DNA from: Caldora sp965222765
GTDB taxonomy: Bacteria > Cyanobacteriota > Cyanobacteriia > Cyanobacteriales > Coleofasciculaceae
Reading direction: 5' to 3'
NCBI GenBank assembly: GCA_965222765.1
Contig: CBDCVG010000053.1
Span: 13,294 to 77,293, forward strand
Length of the DNA: 64,000 nt
Part shown: in pieces, positions 8,761-17,766 of the stretch
How positions within the stretch are numbered: position 1 is the stretch's first letter
How the letters are laid out: every line of letters begins with the position of its first letter
Notes under the pieces: generated by a model
Database searches by the model: none
What the model was told of the DNA's origin: nothing
What the model saw: only the letters and a program-made list of their open reading frames with translations
Position numbers and translations under genes: made by a program

Positions 8761-8790
8761 AGTAGGGGCGAATGGCCATTCGCCCCTACT
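8761..8790. terminator. 30-bp perfect palindrome after dndB
   Basis: AGTAGGGGCGAATGG followed directly by its reverse complement makes a perfect 15-bp stem starting 2 bases after the dndB stop, followed by TTTC. It probably ends transcription from both sides, but such palindromes are also dispersed repeats in cyanobacteria. Confidence 0.6.
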
Positions 8791-8800
8791 TTCAACATAA

Positions 8801-8838
8801 GCATTCTTAATTCTTAATTCTTAATTCCGCGCAGCGAC
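8801..8838. repeat. partial MITE family 3 copy with TTAATTC heptamers
   Basis: GCATTCTTAATTC, further TTAATTC units, then CCGCGCAGCG. This matches the right end of the element family described at 3155; the left end is missing. Confidence 0.6.
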
Positions 8839-8839
8839 A

Positions 8840-9256
8840 TTAGCTCTCACTACTGTTGGTAGCATTACAACCCACTGGGTAGGCTGAGTGATAGGTAGTA
8901 GCTTGTTTGCCAAACCAATTGTAACGATGATCCCGAATTTGCTCATAGGTGCGATCGCCTAGCCATTTCATTCCAGGCATTGTTCTGTACAGCTTGACAA
9001 ATAGATCACCCACTGGTAAAAGACGAGCAATCTCTTCTGCTGCATCACTGCCTTGCCAACGGCGCTCTGGAGACAAACTATCAATTAAAATCATCCCCAT
9101 TTGGCAATCTTGGGCTGTTATTCCCCAATCTTGCAAAGTGGCTTCATCCTGCATCGGCACGTAATCAAATAGCTGTCCTTGATCTAGGTTTTCTAGCACC
9201 TTTACCAAGGTGACACAAAGATTACAGTTACCATCATAAATAACGTGATATTTCAT
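8840..9256 (-). CDS. DCC-family thiol-disulfide oxidoreductase (DUF393)
   Basis: 138 residues. The N-terminal YDGNCNLCVTLVKVLENLD carries the CxxC active site of the DCC family (thioredoxin-like fold), in place of the usual DGDCxxC. WLGDRTYEQIRDHRYNWFG near 110 is the conserved tail of the family. The ATG at 9256 is chosen because MKYHVIYDGNC is the usual start; a GTG 11 codons upstream is also open. It is a lone gene, divergent from the channel-like gene at 9354. The physiological substrate is unknown. Confidence 0.85.
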   Translation of the reverse strand: MKYHVIYDGNCNLCVTLVKVLENLDQGQLFDYVPMQDEATLQDWGITAQDCQMGMILIDSLSPERRWQGSDAAEEIARLLPVGDLFVKLYRTMPGMKWLGDRTYEQIRDHRYNWFGKQATTYHSAYPVGCNATNSSES

Positions 9257-9353
9257 CTTGGTGTTTTGGGTTACAGTCCTCACTCGCACTTTGGATCACA
9301 ATTGAGTTTTGTATACTAAAAGGCAAAAACTTGTTTGTCAACAAAGTTAATTA

Positions 9354-11042
9354 ATGAAACCCCGCATCATCGTCTGTGGCTTGGGTCTTACTGGATATAA
9401 AATTTTTTGCCTACTCAGGCAGCAGGGAACTGCTGTTGTAGGCATCAGTGACCGACCCCTCCCCCATATAGGGGAGAATATCATTGTAGGCAATTTACGA
9501 ACAGCTTCTACTCTGCTAGCTGCAGGTATTCAGGATGCTCACACTTTGGTGATCTCTACAAATGATGATGCTCTGAATCTGGCAATCCTTACCCAAGCAC
9601 GGGTACTCAATCCCCAAATTCGTATTGTTAATCGCTTGTTTAATCAAACTCTAGGGGAGCGTTTAGATCAAACCCTTCCCTACCATGTGAGTATGAGTGT
9701 TTCTGCTCTAGCAGCTCCTGTATTTGCCTTTGCTGCTTTGGGTAGTCAGGCGATTGGGAAGTTGGAGTTGTTCAATCAAACCTGGCCGATTTATGAAGAA
9801 TTAATTGACGAAGCTCACCCTTGGCTGGGACGCCAGTTGAGTGAGCTGTGGGAAAAGCGATCGCGAATGTTAATCTACTACTTACCTGCTTACGGTCACC
9901 TAGATTTAGTCTCAGCAGTAACTGAAGGTAAGAAGTTACAACTAGGCGATCGCTTAATCATTGGTACTCAGCCTAAAATCCGCAGCCATCGTCGCTCATG
10001 GCTTCGCAAATTCCTCAAAGTTGTCACCAACTTACGCCAGTTTCAGCGCCATGGTCAATCCATGTTGATGGTTACTCTCGTCTTGCTGTTGACAATTATG
10101 GCGGCAACAGTAACCTATGTCTGTGTTAATCTCAATACCTCAATTGTGGATGCCCTCTATTTTTCCGTCGGTATGATTACTGGTGCTGGAGGGCAAGAAG
10201 AAGTGGCAGAACAATCACCCGACAGCATCAAAGTCTTTACAGCCATCATGATGTTAGTTGGCGCTGGGGTAATTGGAATTTGCTATGCCCTACTCAATGA
10301 CTTTATTTTAGGAACCCGCTTCAATCAGTTTTGGGATGCAGCGCGGGTTCCCAATAATAATCACTATATTGTCTGTGGATTAGGAGGCATCGGTATTCAA
10401 ATTGTCTATCAACTCTATAGCCTCGGATATGAAGTGGTAGTCATTGAGCGGGATCATAACAACCGCTTTCTGGCGACTGTCCGTTCTTTAGGAGTACCGG
10501 TAATTCTGGAAGATGCCAGTTTATCTGCAACCTTAAAAGCCGCAAACGTTCATACAAGTCAAGCTCTACTGGCAGTAACCAGTAGCGATATGACGAATGT
10601 AGAAATTACCCTGAGTGCCAAAGCCTTAGCTTCCAAGTTGCCGGTAGTGGTGCGTCACCAAGATCCAGAATTTGCTTTAACGGCTAAACAGGTCTTTCAT
10701 TTTGAAATGGTGCTAAGTCCAACAGAATTAGGGACGCCTTCTTTTGCTGCAGCAGCCTTGGGGGGACGAATTTTGGGCAATGGCATAACTGGTAATACCC
10801 TTTGGGTAGCTTTGGCAACCTTAATTACACCAAGACATCCCTTTTGTGGACGCCAGGTGAAGGAAGCAGCAATGAGTGCTGACTTTGTGCCCCTATACCT
10901 CGAAACTCATGAGCAAACTATCCATGCTTGGGAGCTGCTGGAAATTTGTCTCCAGACTGGTGATGTATTGTATTTGACTATGCCTGCAACTGGTTTGGAA
11001 CAATTGTGGCGTGTAAGTCCTAGTCAACTGATTGCCAGTTGA
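9354..11042 (+). CDS. two-RCK potassium-channel-like membrane protein
   Basis: 562 residues. Residues 1-210 form a cytosolic RCK/TrkA-N domain (IIVCGLGLTGYKIF, NAD-binding GxGxxG) with a TrkA-C-like part. Two membrane spans (about 237-260 and 293-318) flank a pore loop at 263-285. A second RCK begins at 338 (YIVCGLGGIGIQIVYQL) and ends with a C-terminal lobe. In canonical channels the filter is TVGYGD; here the same position (269-280) reads YFSVGMITGAGG, so ion selectivity is doubtful. With the RCK before the pore, the order is unlike MthK/Kch. It may be a channel, a transport subunit or a redox sensor. Confidence 0.75.
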   Translation: MKPRIIVCGLGLTGYKIFCLLRQQGTAVVGISDRPLPHIGENIIVGNLRTASTLLAAGIQDAHTLVISTNDDALNLAILTQARVLNPQIRIVNRLFNQTLGERLDQTLPYHVSMSVSALAAPVFAFAALGSQAIGKLELFNQTWPIYEELIDEAHPWLGRQLSELWEKRSRMLIYYLPAYGHLDLVSAVTEGKKLQLGDRLIIGTQPKIRSHRRSWLRKFLKVVTNLRQFQRHGQSMLMVTLVLLLTIMAATVTYVCVNLNTSIVDALYFSVGMITGAGGQEEVAEQSPDSIKVFTAIMMLVGAGVIGICYALLNDFILGTRFNQFWDAARVPNNNHYIVCGLGGIGIQIVYQLYSLGYEVVVIERDHNNRFLATVRSLGVPVILEDASLSATLKAANVHTSQALLAVTSSDMTNVEITLSAKALASKLPVVVRHQDPEFALTAKQVFHFEMVLSPTELGTPSFAAAALGGRILGNGITGNTLWVALATLITPRHPFCGRQVKEAAMSADFVPLYLETHEQTIHAWELLEICLQTGDVLYLTMPATGLEQLWRVSPSQLIAS

Positions 11043-11274
11043 TACAAATTCAGTATCGATAACCCTCTTATGTCCGGACTCTCAGGAGGTAACAAGCAGG
11101 CTGAAGTGCTTAGCCATCCTGCTTTTAGCCCATTCATTCAGTAAAAAGATGAAAGTTTCTCTTTGGGGGACCAGCCCCCCAAACCCCCCGATGGGGGACG
11201 GAGCGCCTCCCCCATACCCCCTACGCAACGCTTCGCTTAGGTTTATCTAATCTAGCTCGCCCGGTTGTGTTAAT

Positions 11275-11390
11275 ACCCCTCTTCTGTCACTTTCCGAAAT
11301 TCTGATGAGATTCCGTCATTACAGCCAACGATACCTAACGAGAGAATCAGGGTTTGACCCCTATTTTTCGGAGTCTGACAGAAGAGGGGT
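11275..11390. repeat. 116-bp fold-back element
   Basis: Left arm ACCCCTCTTCTGTCAC then TTTCCGAAA (11275-11299) pairs with TTTTTCGGAG then TCTGACAGAAGAGGGGT (11364-11390). The arms are about 25 bp with a few mismatches, around a 64-bp loop. It is either a MITE or a structured RNA; no second copy is in the window. Confidence 0.5.
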
Positions 11391-11476
11391 AAGACTTTAT
11401 TTTACCAGATGTCAATGTGGCTCAAAGGTTGATATAAAAAAGGGTTTTGGAGGGATTGTTACCCTTTTAGCCGGAC

Positions 11477-11506
11477 TGTAGAGACGTTGCATGCAACGTC
11501 TCTACA
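11477..11506. repeat. perfect 30-bp palindrome GTAGAGACGTTGC family
   Basis: TGTAGAGACGTTGCA and its exact reverse complement are joined without a loop. A near-identical copy is at 29048-29075. Palindromes of this type are common dispersed repeats in cyanobacterial genomes. Confidence 0.7.
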
Positions 11507-11743
11507 CGGTTTTTGCAGGTTGTCTAATCAAAAATTTATCAATTATTAATTATTAATTATCAAGCGAATAGCCAGTTAATACTATGAGATTTAAAAGTAC
11601 CCTCAAGGGTACTGTCTAGTTCCTCTCTATCTCCTAGCATAAGAAATAGATTGAGTTACAGCACTTTTTAATTGCCTAAGCTACAAGCTATTTGTATTCC
11701 TTTAAGTGCCCTCAACTCAAACCAAATCAAATTCAATTGAACG

Positions 11744-13270
11744 ATGGTTAAGAAGAAACCGTTTCAACCAGGGTCCAAATATTTCTACACTAGTAAATGC
11801 AACCAAAAACAATTTCGGTTCTTTCCTAAACAAGAAGAGGTAGTTGCTACATTCAGTTCACGACTTAGCCAAGAAATGCTGGACTCAACTAGCCAAGCTA
11901 TTTCTTTACCAGTGGAAGGGAGAGATTTAAAACGTCGATTTGGTGTATTCCATACTTCACCTGAAAATACTCTGGAGAGTGCCTCTCAAGGGATAATTGC
12001 CGAAACGGATATTGTTAATACTATTCCGGCAATGGTTGACCAAGAGGGCTTGACTCGCTATTTCTTTCCTGATGAATGTACAGTACAGTTTCAACCAGAA
12101 ATTAGTAGTGAAGAAGCCGAACGTCTGATTGAGCAAGTAGGCAGCTCAATTGTTCGTAAGCAACGCACACCGGGCTATTACACGGTGATGGTTCCTGAAG
12201 GCAAGGAACTATTTGAAACAATCCGCCAATTTTCTGAATTAGACCAAGTTGCTTTTGCAGAACCAAGTGAGTTTGGCTTGAATGATGCATTGGCTTATCT
12301 TCCCGATGATCCCAATTTTGACAGGCTTTGGGGGCTAAGGAATACCGGGCAAACTGTGAATGGTACAGCAGGTACTTCTGGAGCTGATATCAAGGCACCA
12401 CAAGCCTGGGAAATTACCAGAGGAAATCCCAATGTTGTCATTGCTGTGATTGATACGGGTGCTAATTTGGATCATCCTGAGCTAGCCACTAATATCTTGT
12501 CCAGGGATACCGAAGATTGGGACTTTGCTGATGATGACGATAATCTTCCTGAAGATAAGGATTGGGCTTTTCATGGAACCCATGTGTCAGGAACAATAAG
12601 CGCAGTAGATAACACATTAGGCATCATTGGTGTTGCTCCAGAATGTCAGTTGATGCCCCTACGCATCAATTTAACCTCAGGGATGAACCAAAACCGTGCC
12701 GATGCCATTAACTATGTGGTATCTCAGGCGAGGGATAATCCCAACCGTCGCTATGTAATTAATTGTAGTTGGAGGATGAACGGTGATCATGATGGTGTAC
12801 ACAATGCCATCATTAATGCGGTCAACAACAATGTGGTAGTTGTTGTTGCAGCGGGAAATGCCAATCAAAACATTGATGTGACTCCACAATATCCCGCCGT
12901 ATACCCTGAGGTCATTGCAGTAGCAGCTACAGATCAAGATGATGTAAAAGCCGGGTTTTCCAATTTTGGCACGAAGGTTGATGTATCTGCTCCAGGCGTT
13001 AATATCTGGTCTACTCTCGATGGTGGCAACTATGGCTATAAAAATGGCACGTCTATGGCATCTCCCCATGTTGCCGGTTTAGCTGCATTGATTTGGTCAA
13101 TAAATCCTGCATTGTCCAATCAATATGTACGTAATATCATCGAACAGACCTGTGACAACATTGAGCCAGTTAATCCAGGTTTTGTAGGTCAGTTGGGGCG
13201 CGGACGCATTAATGCCTTTGCCGCTCTTTCGCTAACTGTGTCTGAACTTTCTGAGCTTATGGGAGTTTGA
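11744..13270 (+). CDS. subtilisin-family (S8) serine protease
   Basis: 508 residues. The catalytic triad is readable: Asp237 in AVIDTGANLDHPEL, His277 in HGTHVSGT and Ser437 in NGTSMASPHVAG, with oxyanion Asn in VVAAGNANQ. Residues 1-190 form a pro-region (QPEISSEEAERLIEQVGSSI and PGYYTVMVPEGKELFETIRQ look like an I9-type inhibitor fold). No clear signal peptide: the start is basic (MVKKKPFQPGSK), so it may be cytoplasmic or leave by a non-Sec route. The next gene, a lectin-like protein, is 450 bp away. Its targets are unknown. Confidence 0.93.
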   Translation: MVKKKPFQPGSKYFYTSKCNQKQFRFFPKQEEVVATFSSRLSQEMLDSTSQAISLPVEGRDLKRRFGVFHTSPENTLESASQGIIAETDIVNTIPAMVDQEGLTRYFFPDECTVQFQPEISSEEAERLIEQVGSSIVRKQRTPGYYTVMVPEGKELFETIRQFSELDQVAFAEPSEFGLNDALAYLPDDPNFDRLWGLRNTGQTVNGTAGTSGADIKAPQAWEITRGNPNVVIAVIDTGANLDHPELATNILSRDTEDWDFADDDDNLPEDKDWAFHGTHVSGTISAVDNTLGIIGVAPECQLMPLRINLTSGMNQNRADAINYVVSQARDNPNRRYVINCSWRMNGDHDGVHNAIINAVNNNVVVVVAAGNANQNIDVTPQYPAVYPEVIAVAATDQDDVKAGFSNFGTKVDVSAPGVNIWSTLDGGNYGYKNGTSMASPHVAGLAALIWSINPALSNQYVRNIIEQTCDNIEPVNPGFVGQLGRGRINAFAALSLTVSELSELMGV

Positions 13271-13340
13271 GAGGAAAGCCTTTATAAAGAAACGTTAAGT
13301 TGAGCGTTTCTACATCAGTAAAGGAGTCTTATCATGACGG

Positions 13341-13367
13341 GTTCAGACGAGTGATACTCGTCTGAAC
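13341..13367. terminator. strong hairpin after the protease gene
   Basis: GTTCAGACGAGT (13341-13352) pairs exactly with ACTCGTCTGAAC (13356-13367) around a 3-base loop, 70 bases after the stop codon. There is no T-run, so terminator function is likely but not proven. Confidence 0.45.
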
Positions 13368-13436
13368 TCCTCACATACCTGTTGATGAAGCGAATCTTCC
13401 ATCCCTAAGGCGATTTTTGAAAGTGATTGTACTGGC

Positions 13437-13560
13437 GCGACACGACTAAAACTGTAGGTTGGGTTGAACGATAGTGAAACCCAACACTCGCGTTACTGGT
13501 GTTGGGTTTCGTTCCTCAACCCAACCTACGCCTAAGACACCATTTTAGGTGTGTCGCGCT
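13437..13560. repeat. large fold-back repeat containing REP-like arms
   Basis: Outer arms GCGCGACACGAC and GGTGTGTCGCGC enclose inner arms GTAGGTTGGGTTG (from 13454) and CAACCCAACCTAC (to 13529), with a GAAACCCAACAC / GTGTTGGGTTTC core. The inner part is the REP-type palindrome family that surrounds the transposase at 37932. Confidence 0.65.
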
Positions 13561-13722
13561 ACTACCATAGATACCTTTTTGCAGAGGAAATCACCTAAAG
13601 AATCTATAGTCAAGCCTTTTCCCTTTCCTCCTCTTGAGGGATATCTGTCAGGACTTGAGATTGTTAGTATTACTGAAATCTTGTACCAATGTTTATTTAA
13701 GATAAGAATGTCATTTTAAGCT

Positions 13723-14775
13723 ATGAATACAATTGATTTAGCGAAATGGACAATAGAACGGTATGACCCAGCTCAAATTGGAGCGGATAAATATAAACAA
13801 GAGGTAGCTGAGTGGGAAATCGCTAGTGATGGGCTATCAGTATCTCAAACTAAAAATGCTAGTCCTTCTTTCTTCTACAGTGATTTTAATAGTTTAAAGA
13901 AGAGCATTTCCGTTAAGGTAGAAGTAGAGACAAATTATGATAATGATTTCATTGGCTTCGCTTTAAATTTTCAGCCAAAAGATACGAAAAACACAAACGC
14001 TGAGTTTCTGCTGCTCACTTGGTCTGCTCAATTAAAAAGACCTGGACTTAAATTATGCCGCGTCAAGGGAATTCCTCACTTCCTTGATTTTCTAAAATTA
14101 CCAGTAGTTGCCACAGCCAATACCCTAGGAACAACAGCCTGGGAACACCATAAACCTTATCACTTTAAGTTTGAGTTTAACAACGACAAGGTACAAATCT
14201 GGGTTGATGAACAATTAGAGTTTGAAATTAATGATGAGTTTTCTGATGGGCATTTTGCCCTTTTTGATTGCTCTGAACAAGAAGTGTTCTTTAGTGAAAT
14301 ACAGCTCTTACAAAGACATGAAGGAAAAACTGTTACTTTTGCTGGAGATAACTTCTCTGCCAATCCAAAACAAGTTACAGTTAATGGAATAACTCTTACC
14401 ACTTCAACTGTAGGAGGCACAATTAAGTTCTCTCCTTATACACAATACAAAGGACTTTGGTTAGGAGCGGGATCAACAAAAGCAAGTAATTATACACTTC
14501 AATTATCACAAATGATTGATTCAATTGAAATTCAGTTCAGTGCGCTAGATCGAGGTGAGACACTAACTAATTTTGTTACAAATAATGGAGCTGTAAGTAT
14601 TCAATATACGAATCAAAGTAATACTGCCTTTAACGGAACTACCATATCCTGTACAACAGGATATGGGGAAGGTCGTATAAAATACTCAGGATCAAGATTT
14701 AATAGCTTTTCCTTGCATCATTCAGGAGGAGGTAATGGTGTTATAATAGAACAGATAACTATTAAAACAGCCTAA
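13723..14775 (+). CDS. thrombospondin-C-like lectin-fold protein
   Basis: 350 residues with no signal peptide or membrane span. The first 200 residues resemble the L-type-lectin-like C-terminal domain of thrombospondins: VEVETNYDNDFIGFALNFQ, AEFLLLTWSAQ, PGLKLCRVKGI, then HFKFEFNNDKVQIWVDEQL and a closing DGHFALFDCSEQEVFF. Residues 205-350 form a second all-beta segment rich in Thr/Ser/Asn (TVTFAGDNFSANPKQVTVNG) that I do not recognise; it recalls carbohydrate-binding or cell-surface beta-sandwiches. It lies downstream of the S8 protease in the same direction, but 450 bp and hairpins separate them, so it is probably a separate unit. Confidence 0.6.
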   Translation: MNTIDLAKWTIERYDPAQIGADKYKQEVAEWEIASDGLSVSQTKNASPSFFYSDFNSLKKSISVKVEVETNYDNDFIGFALNFQPKDTKNTNAEFLLLTWSAQLKRPGLKLCRVKGIPHFLDFLKLPVVATANTLGTTAWEHHKPYHFKFEFNNDKVQIWVDEQLEFEINDEFSDGHFALFDCSEQEVFFSEIQLLQRHEGKTVTFAGDNFSANPKQVTVNGITLTTSTVGGTIKFSPYTQYKGLWLGAGSTKASNYTLQLSQMIDSIEIQFSALDRGETLTNFVTNNGAVSIQYTNQSNTAFNGTTISCTTGYGEGRIKYSGSRFNSFSLHHSGGGNGVIIEQITIKTA

Positions 14776-14915
14776 AATACACAGGATAACAGGTGTAGAC
14801 TAAGAGGTAGTCCCTTGGTAAACTCAAGACTGCGATCGCAAACTCCAGTAACTAACAAGTTGGGTTAATTGGAGTTACTTTTCCCCTAGTTAAATGGGCA
14901 AGGTTTTAAATTTTG

Positions 14916-15029
14916 TAGGACTTACGCACCTTAACGAAATTACGTCATCCAACAGCGATAGCGAAGAATCTCCCAGGTGGCCCAGATGCTTCACTATCAC
15001 CTCCGTATGACACTTGAGTGCATAAGTCC
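14916..15029. repeat. MITE family 1 copy A (TAGGACTTAYGCAC ends)
   Basis: A 114-bp element from TAGGACTTACGCACC to GTGCATAAGTCCTGA, with 13-bp inverted ends and a conserved inside (AGCGATAGCGAAGAATCT, AGATGCTTCACTATCACCTC). Four other copies are at 17447, 32601, 33221 and 35739. This copy ends 5 bp from the asnS stop codon. Confidence 0.8.
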
Positions 15030-15034
15030 TGAAA

Positions 15035-16426
15035 TTAAAACTCTGCACTCAAAGGTGTTCGGGGGAAGGGAATGACATCACGGATATTGCTCATTCCTGT
15101 CATAAACTGCACCAACCGCTCAAATCCTAAGCCAAACCCAGCGTGAGGGACAGTACCATAACGGCGTAAGTCTAAATACCACCACAAATCTTCTGCAGGT
15201 ATACCCTGACTAGCAATTCGCTTTTCTAGAACATCCAAACGTTCTTCCCGCTGAGAGCCGCCGATAATTTCACCTATTTTGGGAGCTAGAACATCCATAG
15301 CTCTGACAGTTTTTTCATCATCGCTCAAACGCATATAGAAAGCTTTGATTTCCACTGGGTAGTCAGTCACAATTACTGGTTTCTTAAATCGCTCTTCTGC
15401 GAGGTAGCGCTCGTGTTCTGATTGTAAGTCCAAGCCCCAGCTTACAGGATACTCAAATTTACGGTCAGCTTTTTCTAACAGAGCGATCGCATCTGTGTAG
15501 GTAATCCGCTCAAATTCGTTATTGATGATATTGTCAGCGGTTGCCAGTACTGAATTATCAATTCGCTTGTTGAAAAATTCCATATCCTCTGGACAATTTT
15601 CCAGCACTGACTTAAACACGTATTTGAGAAAGGCTTCTGCTAAATCCATGTCCCCAATTAAGTCGCAGAATGCCATCTCCGGCTCCACCATCCAAAACTC
15701 CGCTAGATGACGGGAAGTATTAGAATTTTCGGCTCGGAATGTCGGACCAAAAGTGTAGACATCCCGGAATGCCATTGCCATAACTTCAGCTTGTAGTTGC
15801 CCACTAACGGTAAGATAGGCGTGGCGTCCAAAGAAGTCTTGGTTATAGTCAATTTCCTGAGTATCAGTTTTGGGAAGGTCTTTTAAGTCCAGATTTGTAA
15901 CAGTGAACAACTCTCCTGCTCCTTCACAGTCACTAGCCGTAATAATCGGACTGTGAATCCACAAGAAACTTCGCTCTTGAAAGAACTGATGAATAGCATT
16001 AGCACAAGCATTACGCACTCGGAATACTGCTCCCAGGGTATTGGTACGCGATCGCAAATGTCCAATTGTTCGCAAAAACTCAAAGGAATGGCGTTTCTTT
16101 TGGAGGGGATAGGTTTCAGGATCAGCATCTCCGTACACTTGCACTGTCGAGGCTTTTAATTCAATTCGCTGCCCTTTGCCTGGGGAAGGAACTAATGTAC
16201 CAGCAACCTCTACTGATGCTCCAGTGTTTAGTTGTTTCAGGATATCTTCATAGTTTGGTAAGTCCGGATTGAGTATCACTTGCAAATTTGCCAGGAAGGA
16301 GCCATCATTAACTTCCATAAAGGCAAATTCTTTCAATTCTCGCTTTGTGCGTACCCAGCCCTTAATCGTTACCGACTCATCAGGCTGACCATTTCTTAAG
16401 ATTTCGGCAATCCGTCGAGTTACCAT
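15035..16426 (-). CDS. asnS: asparaginyl-tRNA synthetase
   Basis: This class IIb synthetase charges tRNA-Asn. The 463 residues comprise an N-terminal OB-fold anticodon domain (VTIKGWVRTKRELKEFAFME, residues 15-100) and a catalytic core with motif 2 (FRAENSNTSRHLAEFWMVEP) and motif 3 (GLGFERLVQFMTG near the C-terminus). PFPRTP at the very end is standard. It is a lone gene with a MITE right behind its stop. Its presence does not rule out a parallel GatCAB route. Confidence 0.97.
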   Translation of the reverse strand: MVTRRIAEILRNGQPDESVTIKGWVRTKRELKEFAFMEVNDGSFLANLQVILNPDLPNYEDILKQLNTGASVEVAGTLVPSPGKGQRIELKASTVQVYGDADPETYPLQKKRHSFEFLRTIGHLRSRTNTLGAVFRVRNACANAIHQFFQERSFLWIHSPIITASDCEGAGELFTVTNLDLKDLPKTDTQEIDYNQDFFGRHAYLTVSGQLQAEVMAMAFRDVYTFGPTFRAENSNTSRHLAEFWMVEPEMAFCDLIGDMDLAEAFLKYVFKSVLENCPEDMEFFNKRIDNSVLATADNIINNEFERITYTDAIALLEKADRKFEYPVSWGLDLQSEHERYLAEERFKKPVIVTDYPVEIKAFYMRLSDDEKTVRAMDVLAPKIGEIIGGSQREERLDVLEKRIASQGIPAEDLWWYLDLRRYGTVPHAGFGLGFERLVQFMTGMSNIRDVIPFPRTPLSAEF

Positions 16427-16613
16427 ATTTTCTACTAATCAATAACTAGTACAAGAAGACAGGAGGTATAGGGGAAGAGTGCTTCATCCTTTTTCAAAAG
16501 CAGGGTCTGAATCTTCTACCTCTATAGCCAGTATTGGTAATGGTGGTTGAAAAACCCTCATTATTATCTGTAATAACCTTCTACCTTGGAGTCCTGTAGC
16601 CTTCTGTTTCCTT

Positions 16614-17279
16614 TTAAGGATTCAAGTATTCAAGAGACTCTACTACTTTAACGGCTTCTTCAATACTAATGCTATCACTATTACAAATGATACCACCACC
16701 TGATTCAAATGAATATCTTTGCTTACCTTGCAAAATCGGTTCTTTGAATCCGATATAAGGTCCTTCGGTAAATCCATCAAAATCAGTATAATTGAGAACT
16801 ACTTTGCCTAAGCTTTTTGAATCAACTTCAACATTTTTATAATCAGAAGTCGAACTATTCTGCCAGTTTTCCGAGGAGGAGGAATGGATGCTAAAACAGA
16901 GGTTATTGGGATTGCGGCAAACTAAGTTATACACAACTGCACCATTTTGGTCGATAGCATCAGCTTCGATAATTTCAGTTTCTAAAAGTTGAACCTGAAA
17001 TCCATCTGGAATATAAGTAGGCACAACAACTTTAAAACTTGTATATTGAGGATTATTTTGTTTCAAAAACTCCAATTGTTTAACTTGCTCATAATTAAGC
17101 TTAGCTGCTTGAACTATTGATTCTTTTTGTTTTACTTGGCTTTCACTTAGCTGAGTAGTTTTAGGTTTAGGTGGCTTAGAAACTTCTGATGCTGCTTTAA
17201 TTGTTGCTTCTTGATTAGTAGAATTGCACCCTAGTAAGAGTCCAATCAACAGTCCAATGATTGGTTTTGTAATTCTCAT
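16614..17279 (-). CDS. putative lipoprotein of unknown function
   Basis: 221 residues. The start MRITKPIIGLLIGLLLGC is a lipoprotein signal peptide with lipobox LLGC (Cys18). A Lys/Glu/Gln-rich linker (about 25-75) follows, then a compact domain beginning FKVVVPTYIPDGFQVQ that resembles the DUF4367-type beta fold of envelope proteins. It contains two Cys (CRNPNNLC) near 130 and another near the C-terminus (GGGIICNSD). Probably anchored to an outward-facing membrane leaflet. No operon partner. Confidence 0.65.
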   Translation of the reverse strand: MRITKPIIGLLIGLLLGCNSTNQEATIKAASEVSKPPKPKTTQLSESQVKQKESIVQAAKLNYEQVKQLEFLKQNNPQYTSFKVVVPTYIPDGFQVQLLETEIIEADAIDQNGAVVYNLVCRNPNNLCFSIHSSSSENWQNSSTSDYKNVEVDSKSLGKVVLNYTDFDGFTEGPYIGFKEPILQGKQRYSFESGGGIICNSDSISIEEAVKVVESLEYLNP

Positions 17280-17446
17280 AGGAAATTAAAAAACATTTAG
17301 ATATCGCGTACTTAACATAAAAATTAATTTTATAAATCGTTCTATAGAGAGAGTTTTTTGGTTATAACAACTTGAAGCAGTTGCGTCAGACTTCACATAA
17401 ATATCTCTTCCAAGTTTGGGAGAAATGCTTTGAAAGCAAATTCTTA

Positions 17447-17720
17447 TAGGATTTACGCACTCAACTGTCATGCTGAGTTAAGCTCATCCCACGACTAAAG
17501 TACGTGGGATTTCGCGTTATTTGTTGTTGGTTGTTAGTTGTTTGTCAAGAAAAACTTTCTAACAAATAACTTGCCAACCAAGCGGCGGGCGGCTATCCCT
17601 CCCATCCATAGAAGAAATGGGCTTCCCGCCGCTTTCGGTGATAGTGAAATATCTGAGCCGTTTGGAGATCCTTCGCTACCGCTCAGAATGACATAATTCC
17701 TTGACGGTGTGTAAGTCCTA
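17447..17720. repeat. MITE family 1 copy B with an insertion
   Basis: Ends TAGGATTTACGCACTC and GTGTGTAAGTCCTA match family 1. The middle is split after TGCTGAG by about 160 bp (about 17478-17637) that itself holds hairpins: ATCCCACG pairing with CGTGGGAT, and GCGGCGGG pairing with CCCGCCGC. The inner hairpins look like the end of an IS200/IS605-type element. Confidence 0.7.
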
Positions 17721-17766
17721 TCTTAGTTAAGAATGCAAAACCTGAGTAGTATTACCTGAAAGGTTT

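Larger units (their letters stand above)
11043..11743. other. 700-bp gene-free region with repeats
   Basis: No supported gene. From 11163 to 11245 lies a C/G-rich stretch (GGGGGACCAGCCCCCC, CCGATGGGGG) that can pair with itself. A fold-back element (11275-11390) and a perfect palindrome (11477-11506) follow, then AT-rich TTAATTA repeats near 11540-11562 ahead of the protease gene. Confidence 0.5.

Noticed and set aside
11032..11250. 72-codon frame after the channel gene
   Set aside because: It starts inside the channel gene, runs over a C/G-rich repeat and has no domain or ribosome site.
12677..13069. 130-codon minus-strand frame inside the protease gene
   Set aside because: It is the antisense of a well-supported S8 protease catalytic region.
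17286..17471. 61-codon minus-strand frame
   Set aside because: It runs into a MITE and has no similarity to any family or ribosome site.
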